DNA of 64,000 bases from an uncultured Candidatus Melainabacteria bacterium (GCA_934757275.1 CAKVLN010000001.1:302287-366286), one strand, 5' to 3'; shown: positions 25,598 through 35,142, counted from the stretch's first letter. Notes: generated from the letters alone by a model not told the origin. Made by a program: numbers and translations.

Positions 25598-26866
25598 ATG
25601 AAAGATATTATTGTACAAAAATTTGGTGGTACGTCAGTAGCAGATACTGATAAAATCAAGAATGTAGCGAAAGCTATCATTAAAGAAAGAGAATTAGGAC
25701 ATGACGTTGTTGTAGTTGTTTCAGCAATGGGACATACAACAGATTATCTTGTTAAGATGGCAAAAGAAATTTCTGAAAACCCATCTTCTAGAGAAATGGA
25801 CATGTTGCTTTCTACTGGAGAAGGCGTTTCCATTGCGCTTTTGGCTATGGCTTTGCAAGCGCAAGGTTGTCCAGCAGTTAGCATGAACGCTATTCAAGTC
25901 GGAATTATGACTGAAAAAGTTCACTCAAAAGCAAGAATTATTAATATAAAGACAGATAAAATTAAAGCACACTTAAACAAAGGTGAAGTTGTTGTAGTTG
26001 CAGGTTTCCAAGGCGTTACAGAAGATTTGGAAATTACTACACTAGGTAGAGGTGGTTCAGATACTTCTGCAGTTGCTCTAGCTGGAGCTTTGGAGGCTAA
26101 AAGGTGCGATATTTATACTGACGTAGAGGGCGTTTATACAACAGACCCTCGAATAGTTCCAACTGCCTCAAGGTTAGATATAATATCTTATGAAGAAATG
26201 TTAGAACTAGCGAGAGTTGGTGCAAATGTTCTTCACCCACGAGCAGTAGAAACCGCAAAACAATACAGTGTGCCATTGAGGGTAAGAAGTACTTTCAAAT
26301 TAGATAATTTAGGAACTTTAATATTAGGAGTTGAAGAAATGGAATTACATAAACCAGTTACAGGTGTTGCATCAGATTTGTCACAACTAAGAGTGGTCGT
26401 TTGTGACGTTAAAGATAACCCTGGAACGGCAGCTGTTTTGTTTAATGGATTGGCAAAAGAAAACATTTCAGTTGACATGATTATACAGTCTTATGCTAGA
26501 AAAGCTCTTAATACTAATGACATCGCTTTCACAATAGATAAAGGCGATTTAGACAAAACTTTGGAAATTCTAGAAAAAGTGAAGTCACAACTTGAGTTTA
26601 GCAATGTTTTTGTTGATGACAAGATTGCGAAAATTTCTATTGTAGGTGCTGGCATGATTGATAGACCAGGGATTGCAGCTACAATGTTTAAAACCTTAGC
26701 AGATTTAGGTATAAACATCAAAATGATTTCAACAAGCGAAATCAAGATTAGTTGTATTGTTGCAGAAAATGAAGCTAAAGAGGCAGTTGTTGGACTTCAT
26801 AAAGTATTTCATCTAGATTGTGATGAAATCGCAGAAGTTAAAGGTGATTTGCCAGATTTGGGCTAA
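25598..26866 (+). CDS. lysC: Aspartate kinase
   Basis: The product has 422 residues from the ATG at 25598, preceded by AGGTG and the promoter at 25541. The kinase domain has VQKFGGTSVA near the N-terminus, GRGGSDTSAVALA and DVEGVYTTDPR. Two C-terminal ACT domains (about 265-420) give the layout of feedback-regulated, lysine- and/or threonine-sensitive enzymes. It phosphorylates aspartate, the entry to lysine, threonine and methionine. No pathway partner is adjacent. Confidence 0.94.
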   Translation: MKDIIVQKFGGTSVADTDKIKNVAKAIIKERELGHDVVVVVSAMGHTTDYLVKMAKEISENPSSREMDMLLSTGEGVSIALLAMALQAQGCPAVSMNAIQVGIMTEKVHSKARIINIKTDKIKAHLNKGEVVVVAGFQGVTEDLEITTLGRGGSDTSAVALAGALEAKRCDIYTDVEGVYTTDPRIVPTASRLDIISYEEMLELARVGANVLHPRAVETAKQYSVPLRVRSTFKLDNLGTLILGVEEMELHKPVTGVASDLSQLRVVVCDVKDNPGTAAVLFNGLAKENISVDMIIQSYARKALNTNDIAFTIDKGDLDKTLEILEKVKSQLEFSNVFVDDKIAKISIVGAGMIDRPGIAATMFKTLADLGINIKMISTSEIKISCIVAENEAKEAVVGLHKVFHLDCDEIAEVKGDLPDLG

Positions 26867-26870
26867 AAGG

Positions 26871-27001
26871 GAAGTGAATAGGTGAATAAGGCAATAAGTG
26901 AATGAGTTCATTTAAGCTATTACTTAAAGCAAACGCCGTTCAATCTTGAAAAATATTTAATACGAACTTATTCACCCATTCACCTAGTCACTTATTCACT
27001 C
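26871..27001. repeat. Inverted pair of GTGAATAAG repeats
   Basis: The tract GTGAATAGGTGAATAAGG (26876 on) reappears inverted as CTTATTCACCCATTCACC up to about 27000, with roughly 50 bp between. A transcript would fold into a long hairpin. Single copies of the tract lie at 6308, 19266 and 28864. Confidence 0.65.
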
Positions 27002-27056
27002 CACCAAAAATGAACAATTCCACTTCAAGTATCGTTATACAAACAGAGAGGTAATC

Positions 27057-27530
27057 GTGAAAAAAATATTATTAACTACAATAGCACTTTTGATAGTAAG
27101 TTTGTCAGTATTTGCAGACGATAGGCAAGGTGCGTTAGAATTTTTTAATAGTTACATAAAAGCGGCTAATACATATAGCCCGACTGTTCCTGAAATGTAT
27201 TCTTCAAATGCAAAAATTATCAGGCAAGTTGTAAAACCTGATGGAACAACTCAAAATGTAAGTACAGATACGGCTACTTACATTAGGCAAATGAAGCTTG
27301 GTCAAGCTGGTGCAAAACTTAAACATTATACAAATTCTTATTCAAACGTAGTTGTTACACCACTTGGCAACAATAAATACAAGGTTTCTTCTTTAAGACA
27401 ACCATCAGGCGAAAGTTACAAGCTTAAAACATATATGATTGTTCAAAAACAGGCGAACGGCAAATTCATTATTGTAGAAGAGATGATGCAAACAAAAGTT
27501 CAAACGTTTTTGAAATATGCAAAGAATTAA
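27057..27530 (+). CDS. Exported protein, possibly NTF2/SnoaL-like
   Basis: The product has 157 residues and starts with GTG after GAGAGG. The signal peptide ends at VFA/DD (cut after about residue 20). The mature 137 residues begin GALEFFNSYIKAAN, a helix that often opens NTF2-like domains, then alternate beta strands (IIRQVVKPDGTTQ, YSNVVVTPLGNNKYKVSS, YMIVQKQANGKFIIVEEM). A cone-shaped NTF2-like fold is plausible but unproven. It is periplasmic or secreted. It has its own terminator. Confidence 0.65.
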   Translation: MKKILLTTIALLIVSLSVFADDRQGALEFFNSYIKAANTYSPTVPEMYSSNAKIIRQVVKPDGTTQNVSTDTATYIRQMKLGQAGAKLKHYTNSYSNVVVTPLGNNKYKVSSLRQPSGESYKLKTYMIVQKQANGKFIIVEEMMQTKVQTFLKYAKN

Positions 27531-27533
27531 TAA

Positions 27534-27570
27534 GGTAAAGGTCAGAAATTATCTGACCTTTTATTTTTGT
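27534..27570 (+). terminator. Terminator before tyrS
   Basis: The stem AAAGGTCAGA / TCTGACCTTT has a 5-nt loop and is followed by TATTTTTG. Confidence 0.85.
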
Positions 27571-27642
27571 ACTAAATGTTTACGGAACCTTTTCTTTTTG
27601 GTATTCTAAAATTAACGAGATTACAATTAAGAGGATTTTGAT

Positions 27643-28863
27643 ATGGTAGACATTAGACAAGAATTTATTGAACAAGCAAAACAGTTGACAAGAAACGCAG
27701 AAGTTCTTCCAGGAGGAATTGAAGAATTGGCAATTAAGTTGCAACACGCAGCTGATACTAATACTCCACTAAGAATTAAATTAGGCATGGATCCAACAAG
27801 ACCTGATTTGCACCTTGGACACACTGTTGTTATGAGAAAGCTAAAAGAGTTCCAAAAATTAGGACACAAAATTGTACTTCTTGTTGGTGGTGCTACCGCA
27901 ATGATTGGCGACCCTTCTGGAAAGTCTGAAACAAGACCTGCTTTAACAAAAGAACAAGTTGAAGAAAACGCAAAAACTTATTTTGCTCAAATGTCAAAAG
28001 TAATTGATATTTCTCAAGCAGAGGTTGTAAATAACGCAGATTGGTTACATAAATTGACTTTCACAGAAATGTTACAATTAGCTGGTAAAGTTACAGTTGC
28101 TCAAATGATGACTAGAGATGATTTTGCAAAAAGATATGCAGAAGGAAAACCAATTGCAATTCACGAATTTTTCTATCCATTGATGCAGGCTTACGATTCA
28201 GTAGCTATTGATGCTGATATTGAATTAGGCGGAACAGATCAAAGATTTAATACGCTTTTAGGTCGTGACATACAAGCTGCTTATGGCAAAAAATATCCTC
28301 AATTGGTTATGATGTTACCACTTCTTGAAGGTACTGATGGTGTAGTTAAGATGTCAAAAACATACCCAGAACACTGTATTTCACTTACTGACAGTGCAAA
28401 AGATATGTTCGGCAAGTTGATGAGTATTCCAGATACCTTAATTACTCGTTACTATTCTTTGTTGACTGATGTTCCTCAAGCAGAATTAGAAAAAATGGAC
28501 GAACAAATTGCCTCTAATTCTATCAACCCTCGTGATATCAAAATGGCTTTGGCGCACATGATTACAGAAGAATACCACGGCAAAGAGGGTGCAGATAAAG
28601 CTCAAGAAGATTTTATCAACGTAGTGTCAAACAAGGGTATTCCTGATGATATCCAAAGTGTGAAAATCGATGCAGAAAAAAGCATTTTAGATTTGTTGGT
28701 AGAATTATCTTTTGTTCAGTCAAAAGGCGAAGCAAAACGTTTAATTCAAGGTGGTGGCGTAAAGATTGACGGTGAAAAGATTTCAGATATGGCGTTTGTT
28801 GTAAAACCACAAATGGACGTTGTTTTGCAAGCCGGAAAGAGAAAATTTGCTAAACTAGTTTAG
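27643..28863 (+). CDS. tyrS: Tyrosyl-tRNA synthetase
   Basis: The product has 406 residues. It is a class I synthetase with HLGH (57-60) for HIGH and KMSKT (236-240) for KMSKS. The tyrosine pocket region is FFYPLMQAYDS and the C-terminal S4 domain is LVELSFVQSKGEAKRLIQGGGVKIDG. The length and the DPTRPDLHLGH block fit the TyrZ-like branch. It charges tRNA-Tyr. A purine-rich site precedes the ATG. No T-box leader is seen in the 100-nt gap. Confidence 0.95.
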   Translation: MVDIRQEFIEQAKQLTRNAEVLPGGIEELAIKLQHAADTNTPLRIKLGMDPTRPDLHLGHTVVMRKLKEFQKLGHKIVLLVGGATAMIGDPSGKSETRPALTKEQVEENAKTYFAQMSKVIDISQAEVVNNADWLHKLTFTEMLQLAGKVTVAQMMTRDDFAKRYAEGKPIAIHEFFYPLMQAYDSVAIDADIELGGTDQRFNTLLGRDIQAAYGKKYPQLVMMLPLLEGTDGVVKMSKTYPEHCISLTDSAKDMFGKLMSIPDTLITRYYSLLTDVPQAELEKMDEQIASNSINPRDIKMALAHMITEEYHGKEGADKAQEDFINVVSNKGIPDDIQSVKIDAEKSILDLLVELSFVQSKGEAKRLIQGGGVKIDGEKISDMAFVVKPQMDVVLQAGKRKFAKLV

Positions 28864-28907
28864 GTGAATAAGTGAATGGGTGAATAAGTTCATTTAATTC
28901 GCTTCGC

Positions 28908-28980
28908 TCATAGTTTAGAGATTTGGTAGTAGGGTGGGAAAAGCGTGTGCGGTTCCCACCGACAATCTAAAGCTAACAAA
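28908..28980 (+). promoter_or_regulatory. Structured leader upstream of cysK
   Basis: An inner stem GGGTGGGAA / TTCCCACC encloses a loop of about 13 nt. Flanking pieces TTAGAGATT and AATCTAAAG can form an outer stem. GAGGGGG follows, then the cysK ATG. It does not match a riboswitch class I can name, and it could be a degenerate repeat element. Confidence 0.35.
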
Positions 28981-28995
28981 AAAGAGGGGGTTAAA

Positions 28996-29862
28996 ATGAT
29001 ACATGAAAACGTTTTGGAGTTAATCGGTAATACGCCGCTTGTAAAATACAACGATAACATTTGTCTAAAACTTGAATACTTTAATCCTTCAAGTTCTGTT
29101 AAAGATAGAGCATCTTATTCTATGCTAAAAGGTGCGATGGAGCGAGGTGAGATAAATAAAGAAACGGTGATTATCGAGCCTACAAGTGGAAATACAGGCA
29201 TTGGTTTGGCAATGTGTTGCGCAGTTTTGGGCTTAAAACTAATAATTTGCATGCCAGAAAGTATGTCGATTGAGCGTCGTAAAAATATTTCAGCTTACGG
29301 TGCAGAACTTGTTTTGACACCGAAAGAAAAAGGTATGCAAGGTGCGGTTGATAAAGCGAAAGAACTCAAAGAAACTTATAAAAATAGCTTTATTCCAATG
29401 CAATTTGCAAACCCAGACAACCCAAAAGCTCACGAAAAAACTGCTCAAGAAATTAAATCTGCGGTTGAAGGACGTGAGGTTGTTGTCGTTGCAGGTATTG
29501 GTACTGGGGGAACGGCCACAGGAGTTAAAAAGTATTTCCCAGAAGCTATTGTTTATGGCGTAGAACCTGCTGAAAGTCCTTTGTTTACCGAAGGTCATGC
29601 TGGACCTCATGCAATTCAAGGTATTGGTGCAAACTTTATACCAGAAATCTGCAAAGATAATAATTTGGACGGAGTATTGACGGTTAAAAGCGAGAACGCA
29701 AAAGTACAAGCAATAGAGTTAGCTAAAAAGCATGGCGTTTTTTGCGGAATTTCAGCAGGTGCAAATGTTTGTGCTGCGAAAGAGCTGGCAAAAAAATATC
29801 CAGATAGACTTATTGTTGCAATAATTCCTGATAGTGGAGAAAGATATTTGTCTGTTTGGTAA
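28996..29862 (+). CDS. cysK: Cysteine synthase (O-acetylserine sulfhydrylase)
   Basis: The product has 288 residues from the ATG at 28996, just after GAGGGGG. An in-frame ATG at 28945 would add residues encoded by the leader hairpin. It has IGNTPLVKY, the PLP lysine in SSSVKDRAS, the substrate loop TSGNTG, the PLP-phosphate loop GIGTGGTATG, and a closing IPDSGERYLS. It makes cysteine from O-acetylserine and sulfide. cysE follows, giving both steps from serine. Confidence 0.95.
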   Translation: MIHENVLELIGNTPLVKYNDNICLKLEYFNPSSSVKDRASYSMLKGAMERGEINKETVIIEPTSGNTGIGLAMCCAVLGLKLIICMPESMSIERRKNISAYGAELVLTPKEKGMQGAVDKAKELKETYKNSFIPMQFANPDNPKAHEKTAQEIKSAVEGREVVVVAGIGTGGTATGVKKYFPEAIVYGVEPAESPLFTEGHAGPHAIQGIGANFIPEICKDNNLDGVLTVKSENAKVQAIELAKKHGVFCGISAGANVCAAKELAKKYPDRLIVAIIPDSGERYLSVW

Positions 29863-29957
29863 AAATCAATCCCCGCTCGCATTTGTAACTCACTTACGCT
29901 TGGACGACTGTAACTTCCATAACAAGGACGGTTTAATTCCTCCCCACAAGAACTATT

Positions 29958-30008
29958 TATCATCGCCTTTGCTTGTCTTATAATTTATAAACAAGAAAGG
30001 CGATGATA
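29958..30008 (+). promoter_or_regulatory. Palindrome around the cysE promoter and start
   Basis: 13 bp (29958-29970) pair with 29996-30008 and, after a bulge, 4 more (29972-29975 with 29992-29995). The loop holds TATAAT (29979-29984). The right arm holds the AAAGG ribosome binding site and reaches the A of the cysE ATG. RNA read through from cysK would hide that site. RNA begun at the local promoter would lack the left arm. Confidence 0.6.
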
Positions 30009-30646
30009 TGTTAAAACGTGCAATAAATAAAATCAAAGAAGATATTAAAGTTATTTACGAAAAAGACCCAGCAGCAACAAATCTTGCAGAGGTTTTGTTC
30101 TGTTACCCTGGGCTACAAGCATTGATTTCCCACAGAATTGCTCACAAACTCGCTTACTGGGGTGTACCTTTTCTTCCTAGATTTATTTCTTATTTAACAA
30201 GAATTATTACGGGAATAGAAATTCACCCAAAAGCTCAAATTGGTAATCGTTTTTTTATTGACCACGGTGAAGGTGTTGTTATTGGCGAAACTACGATTAT
30301 TGGTGACGACGTTCTAATTTATCAACAGGTTACATTAGGTGGTACTGGTAATGAACATGGTAAACGCCACCCAACCATAGGTAATGGCGTTATTATTGGT
30401 GCTGGTGCAAAAATTTTGGGTAATATTACAATCGGTGACAATACGAGAGTTGGCGCAGGTTCTGTTGTTGTAGAAAATGTGCCAGAACATTGTACAGTTG
30501 TTGGTGTTCCTGGGAGAATTGTTCAGCAAAAGTTCATGAACCCAGATGGAGTTTTGATGCATAATAGAATCCCAGACCCTATAAAATGCGAAATTAATAG
30601 ATTGAAATATGAAGTTCAAGAGTTGAAAGAACATATTAATAAATAA
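30008..30646 (+). CDS. cysE: Serine O-acetyltransferase
   Basis: The product has 212 residues. A helical N-terminus is followed by a left-handed beta helix of hexapeptide repeats: GIEIHPKAQIGNRFFIDHGEGVVIGETTIIGDDV, GGTGNEHGKRHPTIGNGVIIGAGAKILG and VGVPGRIV. The catalytic His is in the DHGEG loop. It makes O-acetylserine for the neighbouring CysK. It lies 145 bp after cysK with its own possible promoter inside a palindrome. Confidence 0.94.
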   Translation: MLKRAINKIKEDIKVIYEKDPAATNLAEVLFCYPGLQALISHRIAHKLAYWGVPFLPRFISYLTRIITGIEIHPKAQIGNRFFIDHGEGVVIGETTIIGDDVLIYQQVTLGGTGNEHGKRHPTIGNGVIIGAGAKILGNITIGDNTRVGAGSVVVENVPEHCTVVGVPGRIVQQKFMNPDGVLMHNRIPDPIKCEINRLKYEVQELKEHINK

Positions 30647-30777
30647 TTTAGTAGTTTTACTGATGTCATTCGACCGTGTATGAAAAGTCTTTTTGCCTTC
30701 TTTTTCTTCTGAAAAAGAAAGTTGCGCTTGCATTTTTTTTGTGCTACATTTAACTAGGAAAAGAGAGAGGTCATTCA

Positions 30778-31476
30778 ATGAGTGAAGGACATTGGATAGT
30801 AAATAAAGTTATTGCTGGTCATGCAATGGCGTTCAATATGGACACGCTAATAACAATGTGGGCTGCGATGGCTTTTTTGATAATTGTTTCATTTATAGCA
30901 ACAAGAAAAATTAGTATTTTCCCTACAAAACTTCAAATTGTTTTTGAAAGTATTTTGGGATATTTTAATGATTTGGTTCACAATATGATACACAAAGATG
31001 GTGACAAGCATTTTCCACTTATTGCATCACTATTTTTGTTTATTGTAACTGCAAACTTGATGGGACAATTGCCATTAAGAATGATTGAATTAAAGCAAGG
31101 TGAAATTGCATCACCTACAAACGATATCAACTTAACGGCTGGTTTGGCAGTTATTGTACTAGTTTATTATGTTGCAGCTGGTTTGTTGAAGAAGAAATTC
31201 AAATTCTTCTTGCACGGTTTTTCTCTTGTAGCAATTATTTCAGCGTTGATTGAAATTCTTGAACTGTTCACAAGACCACTAACACTAGCTTTACGTTTAT
31301 TTGGTAACGTTTTGGCTGGTGAAATTTTGATTGCCGCATTGCTAGGCATTTGTGCTTGGGGCTTACCACTTCCAATGATGTTCTTTGAAATCTTGGTTGC
31401 ATGTGTTCAAGCTCTTGTATTCACAATGTTGACTACGGTTTACATAGCGTCTGCGGTAAATGAAGAAGAAGGTTAA
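30778..31476 (+). CDS. atpB: ATP synthase Fo subunit a
   Basis: The product has 232 residues with about five transmembrane segments. The essential arginine is R173 in LALRLFGNVLAGE. It forms the proton half-channels against the c ring. GAGAGG precedes the ATG. It opens the operon a-c-b'-b-delta-alpha-(B-box protein)-gamma. No atpI precedes it. Beta and epsilon are not here, as in cyanobacteria, where they form a second operon. Confidence 0.95.
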   Translation: MSEGHWIVNKVIAGHAMAFNMDTLITMWAAMAFLIIVSFIATRKISIFPTKLQIVFESILGYFNDLVHNMIHKDGDKHFPLIASLFLFIVTANLMGQLPLRMIELKQGEIASPTNDINLTAGLAVIVLVYYVAAGLLKKKFKFFLHGFSLVAIISALIEILELFTRPLTLALRLFGNVLAGEILIAALLGICAWGLPLPMMFFEILVACVQALVFTMLTTVYIASAVNEEEG

Positions 31477-31521
31477 GATTTAAAAATAAAAGAAACGTAC
31501 ATTAATACGAAGGAGATTAAA

Positions 31522-31767
31522 ATGGAAGACGTTAAAACAATTTCTGATTTGGCACAATTAGGTGCTGGTATTGCAATCGGTTTTGGTGCAGTTGGTGCTG
31601 GTTTAGGTATCGGTATTGCAACAAAAGGTTTGTTAGAATCAATCGCAAGACAACCAGAAATCGCTGGTAAAGCAGTTGGTTTCTTCCTAGTTGGTGCAGC
31701 TATGGCTGAAGCTTGTGCTATTTACGCATTGGTTATCGCTTTGAAACTATCAGGAATGATGGGTTAG
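31522..31767 (+). CDS. atpE: ATP synthase Fo subunit c
   Basis: The product has 81 residues as two helices joined by the polar loop ARQPE. The ion-binding carboxylate is E63 in AMAEACAIYALV. Helix 1 reads GAGLGIGIA. The glutamine and serine that mark sodium-binding c subunits (as in Ilyobacter) are replaced by Ile and Ala, which points to proton coupling. AAGGAG precedes the ATG. Confidence 0.95.
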   Translation: MEDVKTISDLAQLGAGIAIGFGAVGAGLGIGIATKGLLESIARQPEIAGKAVGFFLVGAAMAEACAIYALVIALKLSGMMG

Positions 31768-31787
31768 TTGCAAAAGAAAGTTTGTAG

Positions 31788-31863
31788 GGTGCGCAATTAT
31801 GCGCACCAAATACTTACTTTTTAAGGTAAAAAGGTCAAAATGTAGCTTGGGCTTTTAGTCCAA
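31788..31863 (+). repeat. Two hairpins between the c and b' genes
   Basis: GGTGCGC / GCGCACC (31788-31807) and TTGGGCT / AGTCCAA (31847-31863). Neither has a T-run directly after it, so they are not plain terminators. In this place they could stabilise the 3' end of an abundant c-subunit message. The second resembles the TTGGGCT hairpin near 34977. Confidence 0.55.
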
Positions 31864-31883
31864 CAAAAACAAAAAGGTCAATT

Positions 31884-32357
31884 ATGGAATTTAACGGAAC
31901 ATTTTTAGCATCAATAATATCTTTTTTAATCTTTGTTTATTTGATGAACAAGGTGCTTTATGCTCCTATGGGTAAAATCGTAAAAGAAAGACAAGAATTT
32001 ATTGATGGCAACATTAAGAGCGCAGAAGAAAATTTAAAAAAAGCTGATGAATTATCAAGCGAGAGAGAAGAAAAGTTAGACGACGCTAAGAATGATGCCC
32101 GTGCAAAGTATGTTGAATCTGTTAATGAGTTTAAAAATAAAAAAAATCAAATAGTTGTTAATGCACAAGATGATGCTAATAACGAATTAAATCAAGCTTA
32201 TGAAAACCTAAACAATCTTTCTAATGAAACAAAAGAAGGTTTAAAATGGAGAATGACAGATTTGGCAAACGACATTGTTGAAAAGGTTTTAGGTTACAGA
32301 AGTGAAGTTCAAGGCTTTGATAACGACAAGGTTAATGAAATATTGTGGAAGGTATAG
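31884..32357 (+). CDS. atpF2: ATP synthase Fo subunit b'
   Basis: The product has 157 residues. One N-terminal membrane helix (FLASIISFLIFVYLMNKVLYAPM) is followed by a long charged coiled coil. Having two different b-type genes in tandem is typical of Cyanobacteria and other photosynthetic lineages. It is the peripheral stalk partner of the next gene. Confidence 0.87.
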   Translation: MEFNGTFLASIISFLIFVYLMNKVLYAPMGKIVKERQEFIDGNIKSAEENLKKADELSSEREEKLDDAKNDARAKYVESVNEFKNKKNQIVVNAQDDANNELNQAYENLNNLSNETKEGLKWRMTDLANDIVEKVLGYRSEVQGFDNDKVNEILWKV

Positions 32358-32359
32358 TG

Positions 32360-32863
32360 ATGTTGGGTTCAGTATTAGATTATATTAGCAGAACAAATTT
32401 ATTTAACTTTGTTATATTTTTATCAGTGTTAATTTTCTTATTTAAGAAGGTTGATGTGGTTGGCATGTTGGAAAATATGAAAAATGCCGTAGTTGAAAAT
32501 ATTGAAGCGTCAAAAACTTCTAAAACTGAGTCTGAAACACAATTGAAAGAGATTGAAGAAAAGGTTTCTCATATTGAAGAAGAAATTGACGGAATTATTA
32601 AAAAATCAGAACAGAACGCCAAATTGGTTGGCGAAAAAATTATTGACGATGCTAACCACACAGTTTCTAGTATAAAAGACAATTCTAAAAAACTTGTTGA
32701 AAACAAATCAGCTCTTTTGAAGAATGATATTCTAAAAAGAGCTTCACAAGCCTCTATTGAGGTAGCAAGAAATCATATTGTTAACGAATTAAACAACAAC
32801 TATGATTTACACCAAAGACTAATTGATGAAAGTCTAGAAGCGTTAAATAGCTATAAGGCTTAG
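32360..32863 (+). CDS. atpF: ATP synthase Fo subunit b
   Basis: The product has 167 residues from the ATG at 32360, with GGAAGG 7 nt before it. A GTG five codons upstream is less likely. An N-terminal membrane helix (NLFNFVIFLSVLIFLFKK) is followed by a coiled coil that binds delta. It starts 2 bp after the b' stop, so translation is coupled. Confidence 0.88.
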   Translation: MLGSVLDYISRTNLFNFVIFLSVLIFLFKKVDVVGMLENMKNAVVENIEASKTSKTESETQLKEIEEKVSHIEEEIDGIIKKSEQNAKLVGEKIIDDANHTVSSIKDNSKKLVENKSALLKNDILKRASQASIEVARNHIVNELNNNYDLHQRLIDESLEALNSYKA

Positions 32864-32885
32864 GCTTTTTGAAAGGTAAAGGAAA

Positions 32886-33443
32886 ATGAAGGTTTCTCAA
32901 AATTCAGAATTAATAGCAAAAAGATGGGCAAAGGCTCTTATGGAGCTAGCAAACGAAAATCAAGGAATTTCAAAAGAAGATATTCTTGATGATTTAAAAG
33001 AGGTTGATGAAAATATTCGTTCGTCAGCAGAACTTTCTAATGCTATCAACAATCCATCTGTTTCTGTAGAAGAGAAACAAATTATTTTATGTAAGTTGTT
33101 TCAAAACAATTTGATGCCAATTGTTTACAACTTTTTGATTGCATTAAATCTTAAAAAGAGAGTCAATATTATTGGTGAAATAGCTCAAGAGTTCCAAAAA
33201 GAACTTGAAGAAGAGAATAATATTGTTCATGTAAGTGTTACTTCTGCAATTGATTTGAACGAAGAGAGAAGAAACGATATCAAACGTCGAATTGCAGATA
33301 AGTTGAACAAGAATGTTATTGTTGACTGGAAGGTTGATAATAGTATTATTGCAGGTCTGATATTTAATATTAACGAAACAATTATTGATAACAGCATCAG
33401 ACATAAACTAGATAATTTAAGTAAGAAGATAATGAAAGGATAG
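32886..33443 (+). CDS. atpH: ATP synthase F1 subunit delta
   Basis: The product has 185 residues. It opens with IAKRWAKALMELA, the usual OSCP/delta start, and has the C-terminal strand-rich part VHVSVTSAIDLNEE followed by DWKVDNSIIAGLIF. It joins the b/b' stalk to the top of alpha3beta3. It ends 3 bp before atpA. Confidence 0.93.
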   Translation: MKVSQNSELIAKRWAKALMELANENQGISKEDILDDLKEVDENIRSSAELSNAINNPSVSVEEKQIILCKLFQNNLMPIVYNFLIALNLKKRVNIIGEIAQEFQKELEEENNIVHVSVTSAIDLNEERRNDIKRRIADKLNKNVIVDWKVDNSIIAGLIFNINETIIDNSIRHKLDNLSKKIMKG

Positions 33444-33446
33444 GAT

Positions 33447-34958
33447 ATGGCAGTTATAAATCCTGATGAAATTAGCTCAATTCTTAAAGAGAATATCAAA
33501 AATTATGAGGCTAAGGCTGAAGTATCCAATATTGGTAGCGTACTAGAAGTAGGTGACGGTATTGCGAGAATTTACGGACTTAGAAACGTAATGTCAAATG
33601 AGCTTGTTGAATTTGAAGACGGTAAAGGAACTTTGGGTATCACATTGAACCTAGAAGAAGACAACGTTGGTGTTGTAATTCTAGGTGATTATATTCATAT
33701 TAAAGAAGGCATGACAGTTAAAACTACAGGTAGAATTGCATCAGTTCCAGTAGGTGATGCTTTAATCGGCAGAATAATTAACCCAACCGGTCGTCCAATT
33801 GATGGCAAAGGCGAAATTATTACTGATAAAACTCGTCCAATTGAAAGAGTTGCTCCTGGTATTGTTGCAAGAAAATCTGTACACCAACCACTTCAAACAG
33901 GTTTGACTGCGATTGATGCTTTGACTCCAATAGGTAGAGGTCAAAGAGAATTGATTATTGGTGATAGACAAACAGGTAAAACTGCGATTGCTATTGATAC
34001 AATCTTGAACCAAAAAGGTGGCGATGTAATTTGTATTTATGTTGCAATTGGTCAAAAAGCATCAACAGTTGCGCAGTTAGCAAAAACATTAGAAAAACAT
34101 GGTGCTATGGATTATTCAATCATAGTATCAGCTACTGCTAATGAACCTGCTCCATTGCAATACATTGCACCATTTGCGGGTGTTGCTATTGCAGAAGAAT
34201 TTATGGAACAAGGTAAACACGTTCTAATTGTATATGATGATTTGACGAAACACGCTCAGGCTTATCGTGCAATGAGTTTGCTTCTTAAAAGACCACCAGG
34301 ACGTGAAGCTTACCCTGGTGATGTATTCTATCTTCACTCAAGATTGTTGGAAAGAGCAGTTAAACTTTCTGATGAATTGGGTGGTGGTAGTATTACAGCA
34401 CTTCCGATTATTGAAACACAAGCTGGTGACGTTTCTGCGTATATTCCAACTAACGTAATTTCAATTACGGACGGTCAAATTTTCTTGGAAACTGCTTTAT
34501 TTAACTCTGGTGTTAGACCTGCTATCAACGCTGGTATTTCAGTATCTCGTGTAGGTGGTGCAGCTCAAACTAAGGGTATTAAACAAGTTGCAGGTAAACT
34601 TCGTTTGGACTTGGCTCAATTTAGAGAATTGGAAGCTTTCGCTCAATTTGCGTCAGACTTAGATGCTGCAACTAAGAAACAACTTTTGAGAGGTCAAAAA
34701 CTTACTGAAGTATTGAAACAACCTCAATACAAACCACTTTCAGTTGCTCAACAAGTAACAATCTTGTTTGCAGCAAACGAAGGGTTCTTAGATGAAGTTG
34801 ATAATAAAAAGATTAACGAGTTTAAGGCTGGTTGGTTTGAATATTTTGAAGCAAATATGCCAGAACTTAATAAGGCTTTGAATGAAGGTGCTAAATTGTC
34901 TGACGAAGAGATGAAGTCTTTGAAGGAACAATTGGAGGCTTATTCAAAAACTTTGTAA
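33447..34958 (+). CDS. atpA: ATP synthase F1 subunit alpha
   Basis: The product has 503 residues. Walker A is GDRQTGKT (172-179). The family signature [14 protein letters not shown] lies near residue 365. Alpha carries the non-catalytic nucleotide sites. Length and motifs are normal. Confidence 0.97.
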   Translation: MAVINPDEISSILKENIKNYEAKAEVSNIGSVLEVGDGIARIYGLRNVMSNELVEFEDGKGTLGITLNLEEDNVGVVILGDYIHIKEGMTVKTTGRIASVPVGDALIGRIINPTGRPIDGKGEIITDKTRPIERVAPGIVARKSVHQPLQTGLTAIDALTPIGRGQRELIIGDRQTGKTAIAIDTILNQKGGDVICIYVAIGQKASTVAQLAKTLEKHGAMDYSIIVSATANEPAPLQYIAPFAGVAIAEEFMEQGKHVLIVYDDLTKHAQAYRAMSLLLKRPPGREAYPGDVFYLHSRLLERAVKLSDELGGGSITALPIIETQAGDVSAYIPTNVISITDGQIFLETALFNSGVRPAINAGISVSRVGGAAQTKGIKQVAGKLRLDLAQFRELEAFAQFASDLDAATKKQLLRGQKLTEVLKQPQYKPLSVAQQVTILFAANEGFLDEVDNKKINEFKAGWFEYFEANMPELNKALNEGAKLSDEEMKSLKEQLEAYSKTL

Positions 34959-34964
34959 GGGAAT

Positions 34965-35110
34965 AAGATTGTAGGTTGGGCTTTCAGCCCAACTACAACT
35001 ATAAATAAGTAGGTCAGGCATTGCCTGACAATAACTAAAAGAGGAAGAACCCTCACCCGCATTCGTAAGGCTCGCACAGCTCGCCAACGACTGCGCCCTC
35101 TCCCAAATAG
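34965..35110. repeat. Intergenic hairpins and degenerate module A in the atp operon
   Basis: The 184-bp gap after atpA holds TTGGGCT...AGCCCAA, GTCAGGCA...TGCCTGAC and a diverged module A piece (CCCGCATTCGTAA, about 35055-35100). No gene is seen. The hairpins may thin out transcription before the last two genes. Confidence 0.5.
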
Positions 35111-35142
35111 AGGGGAAAATATAAGAAAAGGAGAATTGTTTT

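Noticed and set aside
28920..28975. tRNA gene before cysK
   Set aside because: There is one main hairpin only. No cloverleaf arms, T-loop or acceptor stem could be found.
28945..28995. Longer start of cysK at 28945
   Set aside because: It would translate the leader hairpin. A strong ribosome binding site precedes 28996.
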